Positions 32,072 through 41,236 of a stretch of DNA of 64,000 nt are shown piece by piece. The notes under the pieces were generated by a model. It worked only from the letters and a program-made list of their open reading frames with translations. It was not told where the DNA came from and ran no database searches. The DNA is taken from contig OZ251225.1 in NCBI GenBank assembly GCA_965240325.2, positions 1-64,000 on the forward strand, in the 5' to 3' direction. Numbering within the stretch: position 1 is the first letter of the stretch; every line of letters begins with the position of its first letter. The DNA is from Rebecca billardiae RCC1528 (lineage: Eukaryota > Haptophyta). A program made the translations under genes and the position numbers.

Positions 32072-32983
32072 GCCCTAGTAGCTAGGGCGCCGCGGACAGC
32101 TTGAGCTGGCGGCCGGATATGCTGCTCCGGGCCCGTTTCAGACGCGACTCTGTCGGATGGTGAAGGACCCGACCAGCCCGTCGAGGGCCGCTGGGGCTGA
32201 AGCCGCGGCTGAGCGGCTGAGTGACGGTCGAGCAGATGCACACCGACCAGCAGGTCGTGGAGATAGCGCGCTACTCAGCTTCGCGCCGACCACGCGGCAG
32301 GTCTGCATCGGTGCCGGCGCTTGGCTCCTCCTGCGTAGCGGCGCGCCCTTCTCGACGCTCTCCAGCATGCCCTGGAAATAAGCGGTGACCGTGATGGTGT
32401 CGGCGGCGGCTCAGGCGCCACGCGAATTGAGGCGAGCGAGCGTCGATGACGGACACGCTCGTCGACCGCATCACTAATCGTGGACGAGAGGGTTCGCGCG
32501 GGCAATAAGACCTGCCCGGCCCGCGGCCGGGCTAATGCCGGGGGTCGAGGGCGGGTGCCCCAACACCGCACCAGCGCGCCGGCGAGCGCCAGCGGGCCGA
32601 CTGCGAACGCTCAGGAGCCAGCAGTGGCACCGTCCTGAGCGAGGAACCATCGTCAATAAAATCCTTCGTCCACAATATAGTAGGGGTCAGTCGACCTGGC
32701 GTCGACGCACCCCGCCGCACTCACTGACCCCGCCGGGGCGCGCGCGCGCCGGCGCGCGCGCGGGCGGGCGAGTTGGCCGCGAGCTCCGCACCCTCCTCAG
32801 AGGTGTACATGGCCCCTTCGCGGTAGGACCCATGGCCAGTACCTGACACCTTAAGTTCGCTCGCCGAGCCGCACTACCTCGCCCTAAGAGCGGGGCGGAA
32901 TGAACCCGAATAAAATCATTCCGCCAGCGCACAATACTCAATAATATAATATATATATATAATATAGGGGTAGTTAAGACGTT
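32072..32983. other. Intergenic region downstream of the giant gene
   Basis: I see no gene. The region includes the presumed 3' UTR, an alternating CG stretch near 32738-32772, two similar AATAAAATC-containing segments near 32655 and 32911, and an AT-rich tract (32935-32988) into which the copia element inserted. Confidence 0.6.
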
Positions 32984-32988
32984 TAATA

Positions 32989-33709
32989 TATTGGGTAAAC
33001 GCGAGCTCCGAGCGTCTCGAGCCCTGCTAAAAGCTCACCGGCACGTCCTCGGGCGCGTCGTCGGTGACGCCCACGAAGGCAATCTCGACCCTCGCTCCTC
33101 TGACGAGCGAGGCTAATCCTCCTGCCGCAACCAACTTTCGGTTGCGCAGGGTGACACGGCGTTTTGCGGCCCGGCTCGGGAATCTTGTAACCTTCCTGAG
33201 CCCCGCTTCCGTGCGTCCGCCAATCGCAGGCGTTACCGACGCACCGCCGTAAGCTCATCTTTCCCCCAGGTACTCGGTAATGTCATCGGACCTGGGTAAG
33301 CTGCGCACGGACCCATGATCCCGGATTCTCGATTCTCAAAACTGAGAATCCGGGCGTCCATGAATGAAGTGATCGAGTCCGTTGTTCCTTGGACTCTTCC
33401 ACGATGGCGCCCGCCTGTGCCGCCGGCGTGCCATCCGTGCCGCGTGCGCCGGGCCGTACCGCCCGCGCACGCGCCGCGTCCGTGTCGCTCCGCGTCCGCG
33501 CTGCCGCGTCCGCGCTCCGCGTCCACGTCGCTCCGCGCCAGCGCTGCTGCGCTCGCGCTCCTGCCGCCGCGCGCGCCGCGCGCGCGCGCCGCCAGAGCCA
33601 GCCACTGCGTAGCTGATGCCGCCGGCCCGCCTGGTGCGGCGCCGGCCCTGACGTCCCAGCGGCGACGCCATCTGCTGAGATGCGCGCCCCAGGCTGCGTC
33701 AGCTCAACA
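32989..33709 (-). repeat. 3' LTR of the copia element
   Basis: 721 bp, offset exactly 6650 from the 5' LTR. It ends next to the TAATA duplication at 32984-32988. Confidence 0.93.
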
Positions 33710-33718
33710 CCCCCCCTC
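33710..33718 (-). promoter_or_regulatory. Polypurine tract of the copia element
   Basis: On the minus strand GAGGGGGGG lies directly against the TGTTGAG start of the 3' LTR, the expected primer position for plus-strand DNA synthesis. Confidence 0.8.
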
Positions 33719-33745
33719 GACAGCCATAGCCGCGAGCTGCGCCGC

Positions 33746-36700
33746 TTACCGCGCGCGCGTCGGGTGTCGGTCCACCATGATGGCGTCGACGTGCCGCTTG
33801 AACGTCGCACCGTCCGTCGCCTTCGTCATGATGTCAGAGTGGTTGAGCGAGGTGTGTACCTTGACCACCTTCACCTTGCCACCCTCCTGCGCGTCACGCA
33901 CATAGTGATGCTTGATCTCGATGTGCTTCGAGCGCTTGTGGTGCACAGGATTCTCCACGAGGTCGATAGCCCCCTTGTTGTCCTCTCGCACCTCCGTCGC
34001 GGCCCGCGGCGGCTGCCGCATGGACTCGAGTATGCTCCGCAAGTAGCTCACCTCGCGGCAGCAATCGCTCAGCGCGACGTACTCCGCCTCCGTCGAGCTC
34101 AGCGAGACTGTACCTTGCAGCCCGCTGTGCCACGACACCGGCGCCCCATTGTAGAACACAATGTATCCACCCGTCGACCTGCCCTTGGTCTCCACCGGAT
34201 TGCTTGCCCAATCGGAGTCAGCGAAAGCAAGTAGGTCGGGGTGCTCGGAATCTGTCGCAAACTTGAACAAGATTCCCAATCGCGGGCATCCACGTAAGTA
34301 GCGCAGCACGCGCTTCGCACTTACCAGATCCACCGCCCGCGGACATGACATGCGTCGCGTCAGCATGTTCACCGCGTGCGCGATGTCCGGCCGCGCCGTG
34401 ACCATCGCAAACATGAGACATCCCACCATCGCCTGGTAGTTCTCAATCTCCGCGCGCTGCAGCAACGCCTCATCGTCGTCGCTCAGCTGCGTCCGCGCCG
34501 CCGGCTCCGGCGTGCGCGCCGGCGTGCTCGCGTTCAAACCGAACCGCTGAAGCACGCTCTCGACGTACGGCCCCAGATGCATCAGGATGCCGTCGTCATG
34601 AACTTCAAACACGGCGCCCAGGAACTTATCGAGCCGCTCACTCAGCTTGATCTCGTAATGCTCCTTCAGGTCAGCCGCCAGCTTCTCCACCGCGCGCGCG
34701 TCGCGCGTCAGGTTGAGAAACAGCAAGTCGTCGACAAAGCCGCCCGCGATGATGAACTCGCCCGGCGCCGACTCCTTGACGTAGATGCACGGCGCACTCG
34801 GACACTCCGAGAAGCCGCGCGCGAGCAGCTGGGTGCGGTGCGTGCGATGCCACGCGCGCCCAGACTGGCGTAGGCCCGGATACGCCTTCAGGCTCCGGCC
34901 CACGACTTTGTGCCCCGGCGGCGCCTGCGTGCTCGGCACGTAGCCCGGCGGGAATGAGAAGAGAGGCCGCTCATCCGGCTTCAACTCCGAGTTGAGGTAC
35001 GCGTCCTTGACGTCGCCCTTCGACAGTATGCCCAGCGCCGCAACCGACGCTGCACCCAAGTCGACTCTCGCGCCCGCCTGCTGAGCGGCGATCGCCACGA
35101 GTAGTCGCACTTGTTCCGGCCGGATCGTCGGAGCAAAGACCTCCTGAAAGTCGATCCCCGGCCGCTGTAGGTTCCCCAGTAGCACCGACCGCGCCTTGAA
35201 GCGCGTCACCTCGCCCTCCGGGTTCGACTTCACGTCAAAGACCCACTGGCTCGGCAACACCCGCGTGCCCTCCGGAACCACCACCTCCTCCGAGGTGCCG
35301 AGCAACTTGTGACCTTCCAAGTGCTCGAGCATGGCGCCCTGCCACTGGGGCGCCTCCGCCGACCGCATCGCCTCGCGATAGTTCGTCGGCACCTTCACGT
35401 TGATCTTCTGGAACACCGACGCGGCGCTGACGACGGCAGTAAGCAGCTGCGGCCGTCGGCGCGACGTCCGATCCCTGCGAAGCGGATCGTGTCCCATATC
35501 CAGGCCGGGCGGCGGCGCGTCCTCGATCACGCCGTCGTCACCGTCTGCGCCGCGCGGCGGCCCGCCAGCATCTGCTGCGGCCCCGCGCCGTGATTCCGTC
35601 GGCGGTATCTGATCCTGCCGACCCGGCTGCGTCATCGACGCGCCTGCCCCGCCACGCCCGCCCTGCGGCGTCGGCGTCGACGGCTGTGCGCCCGCGCTGC
35701 TGCACCCGCGTTGTCCCGCGTCCACGCTGCTGCGCCCGCGCCCCGACGTTGACGCATCTGCGTCGTCGTCGTACCCGACGTCGAACTCTGTCGCGTCGTC
35801 ATTCCCGGCGTCGGCTGGCGTCTCGCCGCCATCGCCGTCCTCGTCCTCACCGTCGGCGTCACCGCCGACTGGACGATGTCCGCCGCTTACCGCGGCGCCG
35901 TCACCATCACCCACGTACGCGCCACCGTCAGGTGCGCCCAGCGACGAGTGCCCCCCCTCGACCAGGTCGGTCTCGTCGATGCGTACGTCACGTGAGTGAA
36001 CGAGACGTCCGTCGTCTAAACGACATACGTACCCGAGTACGTAGCGCCATGTACCGCGCCACTGCACGCCGTGCCCACCCCAGAGATAGACACGTCCGGG
36101 TAGTGCGCGCTGCCTCAGCTGCCCCAATGCATTGCGCCGTGCGCCCAGCATCAGCACGCGGCAGCGCGCTCCAAACGCCACGTGATGCTTCCACGTCGGG
36201 CGTTTGCCAAAGAACAGCTCATCCGGCGTGAGCCACTCAATGTCGCCATCGTCACGAATGATACCACGTGACGCCAGTCGATTGCGCGACGCGCATGCGT
36301 GCCACGCCGCGTAGTGCCAATCGACCCTCGAGACTCCACGCGCAACGACCGTGGCGCGCAGTCTCGACTTCAGCGTGCGGATAGCGCGTTCCGCCACGCC
36401 ATTCGAGCTCGGCGAGTCGGGCGCCGACGTGACCGTCGACGAGAACCCAAGCTTCGCCAGCTCACCCTCGACGTACGTACTCAGCAGCGTCGAGCCACCG
36501 TCGGTGTGAATATGGCGTCGCGCCATAGTACACCCCGACGCCAGGACCCAATGCGACATGTGCATGGCCCCTGTACCAAGCAACTGCGCGTACCAGCGGA
36601 ATGCCCGACCAACCTCGGCGTCATCCAAGCTGCGTAGCGCGTACACTTGCCATCGACGTGAATGCCCATCGATGAATATGATCCCATGAGGATACCCTCC

Positions 36701-37030
36701 ACGCGCGCCATCGGCCCCAACTGGTAAGTCGATGCGTGCCATGGAGAAGATGTCGACGTGCGTCACCTGCCCAGGGTAGTGCGCCGTCGGCATTGCGTCC
36801 GCGAACGGCCGCCGCGTCATGCCCGCCGCCGACTGCTCGTCGAGCGACTCACGCCGCGCGTTCGCCCCCTCCATCCCCTCGGCCACGCGTCGCGTGCGCT
36901 CGAGTAGACGTTGGTCATTGGTGCCCGTTCGAACCGACCAAGTGCGCAACCACGCCGGATCAGCGCCTCGCGCCGCCTCCGTAGTGTTTGTGGTTCGCAC
37001 CTGCGCGGGTTCCGGGCTTAGGCGTTTGGG
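33746..37030 (-). CDS. pol: copia pol: integrase, reverse transcriptase, RNase H
   Basis: This frame is entered by a -1 shift near 37024-37030 and runs ~1090 codons to TAA at 33746-33748. Integrase core: THVDIF, IHTDGGSTLL and NGVAERAIRTLKSR supply the D, D and E. Reverse transcriptase: RFKARSVLLGN, FAPTIRPEQVRLL and the catalytic GGFVDDLLFL (the FVDD variant of YVDD). RNase H: GGYIVFYNGAPVSWHS and SSTEAEYVALSD, with the copia-typical tail KHIEIKHHYVRD and SDIMTKA. A canonical HHCC zinc-binding N-terminus of integrase is not obvious. I see no internal stop, so the protein looks intact. Confidence 0.93.
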   Translation of the reverse strand, partial: PKRLSPEPAQVRTTNTTEAARGADPAWLRTWSVRTGTNDQRLLERTRRVAEGMEGANARRESLDEQSAAGMTRRPFADAMPTAHYPGQVTHVDIFSMARIDLPVGADGARGGYPHGIIFIDGHSRRWQVYALRSLDDAEVGRAFRWYAQLLGTGAMHMSHWVLASGCTMARRHIHTDGGSTLLSTYVEGELAKLGFSSTVTSAPDSPSSNGVAERAIRTLKSRLRATVVARGVSRVDWHYAAWHACASRNRLASRGIIRDDGDIEWLTPDELFFGKRPTWKHHVAFGARCRVLMLGARRNALGQLRQRALPGRVYLWGGHGVQWRGTWRYVLGYVCRLDDGRLVHSRDVRIDETDLVEGGHSSLGAPDGGAYVGDGDGAAVSGGHRPVGGDADGEDEDGDGGETPADAGNDDATEFDVGYDDDADASTSGRGRSSVDAGQRGCSSAGAQPSTPTPQGGRGGAGASMTQPGRQDQIPPTESRRGAAADAGGPPRGADGDDGVIEDAPPPGLDMGHDPLRRDRTSRRRPQLLTAVVSAASVFQKINVKVPTNYREAMRSAEAPQWQGAMLEHLEGHKLLGTSEEVVVPEGTRVLPSQWVFDVKSNPEGEVTRFKARSVLLGNLQRPGIDFQEVFAPTIRPEQVRLLVAIAAQQAGARVDLGAASVAALGILSKGDVKDAYLNSELKPDERPLFSFPPGYVPSTQAPPGHKVVGRSLKAYPGLRQSGRAWHRTHRTQLLARGFSECPSAPCIYVKESAPGEFIIAGGFVDDLLFLNLTRDARAVEKLAADLKEHYEIKLSERLDKFLGAVFEVHDDGILMHLGPYVESVLQRFGLNASTPARTPEPAARTQLSDDDEALLQRAEIENYQAMVGCLMFAMVTARPDIAHAVNMLTRRMSCPRAVDLVSAKRVLRYLRGCPRLGILFKFATDSEHPDLLAFADSDWASNPVETKGRSTGGYIVFYNGAPVSWHSGLQGTVSLSSTEAEYVALSDCCREVSYLRSILESMRQPPRAATEVREDNKGAIDLVENPVHHKRSKHIEIKHHYVRDAQEGGKVKVVKVHTSLNHSDIMTKATDGATFKRHVDAIMVDRHPTRAR

Positions 37031-39639
37031 GGCGGCGCAGCGCCAACGCGCCCCCGCCCCGCGCCCACGCGCCGCACTGGCGCCCTGCGCCGTGCGCGCT
37101 GCTCCGCCGGCGCATCGCCGACGTCCGGCCCCACCTGGCGCCGTACAATCTCGGCGCGCAGCGTGGAATCGCGCGGTAGCTGCACGACGCCGCCTCCCAG
37201 CGCCGTAAAGTCCGCAGTGTTGCCGCGCTGCGAGTAGTGGAACTCGATGCCTGCGTCCGCGCAGTGCTCGACCGACAGCAGCGGCGCCGTGACGCGCCGC
37301 GACGCCCACGCCTCGATCTCGAGCGTGAGGACCTTGTCGCTGTCGTCGTCCGCCGCAAGCTTGACCACCAGGGTCCCGCGGTGAGTGACCCGCTCCCGCG
37401 CACCGTTCCCCCACTCGATCTGACATGCGCCGTCCACCGGGGTAAGATTCGTCAAATCCTCGGCCATGGCGATGTTCTTCCGTGCGCCAGTGTCAAACAC
37501 CAACGCCCGCGTGTTGTCCTCCGGCTGCGCCACGCGTGCCTCGGCCGCCCGCGCCGCGACGATCTCGATGTCCTCGTCGCGCTGCGCCCTGCCGCCGATA
37601 GCCGCGCCAATAGGCGCCAAGCCGAGTCCGGCGCCGGTGCCGCCGCCGTCTCCGGCGTCTGCGCCACCGTCGCCACCAACGGCGCCGTCGGGCTCGTCAC
37701 CCTGCTCGGGAGCGAACGCGACCTGCGTGCGGACCGTGCCGCCGCCGTTGCCATTACCGACCACGGCGCGGGTGCTCCCCCCGCTGCCGCCGCCGCCACC
37801 GCTGCCGCCGCTCCGCAGTGAGCCACGGCTGCGATCCGACCGCGTCGACGCCGCGTCATCGCCAGCGTTCGAGTCGCGATCAGCCTGCGTCACCTGCGGG
37901 CAGTAACGCTTGATATGCCCCACGGCGCCGCACTTGTAGCAGCGCGGCCCGTGCGCGTCGTCGGAGTCGCCGTGGCCTCCGCGGCCGGTGCCGCGGCCAG
38001 CACCGCCGCCACCGCCGCCGCCGCGACCTCCGCCGCCGCCACCACGGCCAGCCGGCGACGTCGCGTCGCCGCCGCCGCCACCCGCCGACGCCGCCGCCGC
38101 CTGCGCCAGGCGGAGCCCGTCGATTGGGTGCGCGCGGGTAGCGCCGCCGCCTCCTGGCGTGCGGCCACCCGCCCCTGGGCGCCCAGGGCCGCCGCGGTCA
38201 ACCCGCTTGCCCTTGGAGAAGTCCCAGTCCTCGAACTTGCCGTTGAGCTCGTGCACGAGCTCCTGCACGTCGAAGTTCGTCACGGTCCTGTAGTCCTTCG
38301 ACTCGTACCGCGTCCGCATCTCGATGCCCGCGCCCACCGGCGGAATGAACTCGATGAGCCGCGCAAGCATCTCCGCCGCTGGCGCTGCGTCACTCAGCTC
38401 CTGCAGCAGCACGTGGTTGTGCTGTAGCACCTGGAAGAGCTCGAGTGCGCCGACGCCGTCCTTGCCGCAGTCCGGCAGGACCGTCCGATGCCAGCGTGCC
38501 CGCACCGACATGTACTTCCGCATGTCGTCGGGCTTGCGCATGCGCAGGATCGTCTTCCACAGGTACAGAAACTCGCGCCCCGGCGTAAGTGCGCCCCGGC
38601 GCGCGCGCTCCTCCTGCACCTCCGGCTGCGTCTCCATGAGGCGGTTGATGTGCTGCCACGCAGCCTCCGTCACCCACGACCGCAGCTCGGTGCGTAAGAA
38701 AGCCGTCCCTTTCTCGTACTGCGCCCCGGCGTACTTGGCGGGGTCCGCCTCGTCGCCGTCCGGCGCTGCCTCCAACACGCTCTGTCGGAGCTTTATGTCC
38801 AGCATGGCGTGCTCGCTCGCCTGCCGCTCATACATCTGTTCCTCGGTCTCGCGCTCGCGGCGGTAGAGCTCGCGCGCGCGCGGATCGAGCGTCACGGCAG
38901 CGCCGCCCGCGGGCGCCGCGCCACCGATCCCGCCGGCGCCGCCCGTAGGCGCTGCGCCGACGCTGGCGCCGCCCGCAGGCGTCGCGCCGTCAGTCCCAGC
39001 CGGCGCACCTGCCGCGCCGCCTGTGCCCACACCCGGACCGGGTGTACCGGCCGCCGGACCCGGAAAAATTCCGGATCCGCCGCCCGCCGCCGGACCTGAA
39101 CCCGGTCCGGTCGCCGTCGGGCCGCCCGGAGTGGCTAAACCACTCCCCGCGCCCGCCGAGGCAGCCTGCGCGTAGCTTGGCGCCTGCCTCGCCCCCGCCG
39201 CCGCCGCCGCGCGTTCCGCCGCGGCCCGGCGCTCGGCGTGCTCGCGGCGCTCGTGCTCGTGGCGATGGTCGAGCAGCCGCTGCTGCAGCGCGTAGTTCTC
39301 ACGCGCCAGGTCCATCCGCTCGGCACTGACCTTGATCATCTTCGCCGCGGATGGGTTGAATGTCTCCCACGTCGAGTTGTACTCCTCGAGCGTGTTGATG
39401 CGGTGCTCCGCGTTCGGGCCGTGCGTCACGATGATGCCGTTCAGTGCGGACATCGTAGCACCTTGCCCCGCCGGAAGCGCCGCCAGCCTGCTCGCCGATT
39501 GCGCGAGCCAGCGCTGCTGATTGCCCTTGTCGTTGAGCATCCCCACGTCGACCGAGCCGTGCATCCGGCCGCTCGTGCCCATCGGCGCGATCGATGAGAA
39601 AGCGCCGCGCGTACGATCCCTCCCGATCGCTGCATGCAT
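37018..39639 (-). CDS. gag: copia gag-protease
   Basis: One frame of up to 873 codons. The first ATG spans the 5' LTR/internal boundary; MGTSGRMHG, 19 codons on, is an equally plausible start. The N-terminal half is helical, Ala/Gly-rich capsid-like sequence. A CCHC knuckle (CYKCGAVGHIKRYC) at ~565 marks nucleocapsid. A retroviral-type aspartic protease begins at ~713 (ALVFDTGARKN). The frame stops at 37018-37020, two codons after a CCCAAAC heptamer, so Pol would be made by frameshifting. Confidence 0.92.
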   Translation of the reverse strand: MHAAIGRDRTRGAFSSIAPMGTSGRMHGSVDVGMLNDKGNQQRWLAQSASRLAALPAGQGATMSALNGIIVTHGPNAEHRINTLEEYNSTWETFNPSAAKMIKVSAERMDLARENYALQQRLLDHRHEHERREHAERRAAAERAAAAAGARQAPSYAQAASAGAGSGLATPGGPTATGPGSGPAAGGGSGIFPGPAAGTPGPGVGTGGAAGAPAGTDGATPAGGASVGAAPTGGAGGIGGAAPAGGAAVTLDPRARELYRRERETEEQMYERQASEHAMLDIKLRQSVLEAAPDGDEADPAKYAGAQYEKGTAFLRTELRSWVTEAAWQHINRLMETQPEVQEERARRGALTPGREFLYLWKTILRMRKPDDMRKYMSVRARWHRTVLPDCGKDGVGALELFQVLQHNHVLLQELSDAAPAAEMLARLIEFIPPVGAGIEMRTRYESKDYRTVTNFDVQELVHELNGKFEDWDFSKGKRVDRGGPGRPGAGGRTPGGGGATRAHPIDGLRLAQAAAASAGGGGGDATSPAGRGGGGGGRGGGGGGGAGRGTGRGGHGDSDDAHGPRCYKCGAVGHIKRYCPQVTQADRDSNAGDDAASTRSDRSRGSLRSGGSGGGGGSGGSTRAVVGNGNGGGTVRTQVAFAPEQGDEPDGAVGGDGGADAGDGGGTGAGLGLAPIGAAIGGRAQRDEDIEIVAARAAEARVAQPEDNTRALVFDTGARKNIAMAEDLTNLTPVDGACQIEWGNGARERVTHRGTLVVKLAADDDSDKVLTLEIEAWASRRVTAPLLSVEHCADAGIEFHYSQRGNTADFTALGGGVVQLPRDSTLRAEIVRRQVGPDVGDAPAEQRARRRAPVRRVGAGRGRVGAAPPPNA
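37024..37030 (-). promoter_or_regulatory. Candidate -1 ribosomal frameshift heptamer (C CCA AAC)
   Basis: On the minus strand CCCAAAC sits in the canonical X XXY YYZ phase relative to the gag-pro frame (codons CCA AAC), two codons before the gag-pro stop. The pol frame is exactly -1 and continues Lys-Arg-Leu-Ser from this point. No downstream pseudoknot was modelled. Confidence 0.65.
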
Positions 39640-40359
39640 ATTGGGTAAACGCGAGCTCCGAGCGTCTCGAGCCCTGCTAAAAGCTCACCGGCACGTCCTC
39701 GGGCGCGTCGTCGGTGACGCCCACGAAGGCAATCTCGACCCTCGCTCCTCTGACGAGCGAGGCTAATCCTCCTGCCGCAACCAACTTTCGGTTGCGCAGG
39801 GTGACACGGCGTTTTGCGGCCCGGCTCGGGAATCTTGTAACCTTCCTGAGCCCCGCTTCCGTGCGTCCGCCAATCGCAGGCGTTACCGACGCACCGCCGT
39901 AAGCTCATCTTTCCCCCAGGTACTCGGTAATGTCATCGGACCTGGGTAAGCTGCGCACGGACCCATGATCCCGGATTCTCGATTCTCAAAACTGAGAATC
40001 CGGGCGTCCATGAATGAAGTGATCGAGTCCGTTGTTCCTTGGACTCTTCCACGATGGCGCCCGCCTGTGCCGCCGGCGTGCCATCCGTGCCGCGTGCGCC
40101 GGGCCGTACCGCCCGCGCACGCGCCGCGTCCGTGTCGCTCCGCGTCCGCGCTGCCGCGTCCGCGCTCCGCGTCCACGTCGCTCCGCGCCAGCGCTGCTGC
40201 GCTCGCGCTCCTGCCGCCGCGCGCGCCGCGCGCGCGCGCCGCCAGAGCCAGCCACTGCGTAGCTGATGCCGCCGGCCCGCCTGGTGCGGCGCCGGCCCTG
40301 ACGTCCCAGCGGCGACGCCATCTGCTGAGATGCGCGCCCCAGGCTGCGTCAGCTCAACA
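39639..40359 (-). repeat. 5' LTR of the copia element
   Basis: 721 bp, carrying the element's promoter by position. It ends against TAATA at 40360-40364. Confidence 0.93.
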
Positions 40360-40364
40360 TAATA

Positions 40365-41236
40365 TTATAGTTCGGCACGGCTAGCTAGGCCTAGTGCTCG
40401 GACACCATGAGGGCTCATGTAGCGTAACTGCATCATCAGCAACCGGCACGGCGGTATTTACCGGCTGCGCATGTCATCATCACCGTCACGGTGGCGCCGC
40501 GCCGTACGGTCAGATCGATCGGCGGGCCTCACGTCACTGCTGCTCCGATCACGGACGATATATATATCAGTCGCGCGTTACGCGTAGGCTGCTCGTCAGA
40601 CTGATGTCGTCCGGTCTGCTCTGCTGATGAGTCTCGGTCGTCGCGCCTCTGACGGCGGCCGCCCCGCGGACGCGGCGCAGGACCGGACCGCGGACGGTCG
40701 GCGGCCGCCCGTGCCGCAGGCCGCAGGGGCTGGCCGGGGGCCGGCGCCGCCGCACCGCCGGATCCGCGCGCCGCAGGCGCCGATGACTCGAAGTCGACGA
40801 TGATCGCCGCCTGATCGACCGCGATACGATGCGTGTGACTGAGCAGCGACAGCTCAGTACAGCTATTATACTGAGTGCTGCCGCCCCGGGCCGTGCTATC
40901 GGCGCTGATGCGCGCGTACTAGTATACACTAGCTACTAGCCGAGTGATGGCGCGCGCCGGACGACATACTACTGATGCATTTATAAATATTTTAATTAAT
41001 AATAATATATATATAATATATATATATATATACGGCGGTACTCTCGGGATCCTATACCTAGGCGTAGCCGGGCACGCGGAGAGTCATCTGAGTGAGTACG
41101 TACTGCTGCTGCTGACGATGATGACGCCGATATATCGCGATATGAGCCTACGGCCCGACTACTCATCGTCCGTTAATATAACGAGTTCGTCGCAGCTGCT
41201 AGCTAGTAGCTAATAGTCGGTCGCGCTGCTCCTCAG
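40365..41236. other. Intergenic region between the copia element and the MFS gene
   Basis: I see no gene. It continues the AT-rich target (TATTATAG) and includes a (TA)-rich tract at about 40979-41033. Confidence 0.6.

Larger units (their letters stand above)
32989..40359 (-). mobile_element. Complete Ty1/copia LTR retrotransposon (7371 bp)
   Basis: Two 721-bp LTRs (32989-33709 and 39639-40359), which appear identical wherever compared, flank gag-pro and pol on the minus strand. The insertion is bounded by TAATA at 32984-32988 and 40360-40364, a 5-bp target duplication. In element orientation the LTR begins TGTTGAG and ends CCCAATA. A purine tract (GAGGGGGGG) immediately precedes the 3' LTR at 33710-33718. 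Integrase precedes reverse transcriptase, which defines copia. LTR identity and open frames indicate a recent, possibly active insertion. No tRNA-complementary primer site beginning TGG is evident after the 5' LTR. Confidence 0.95.
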
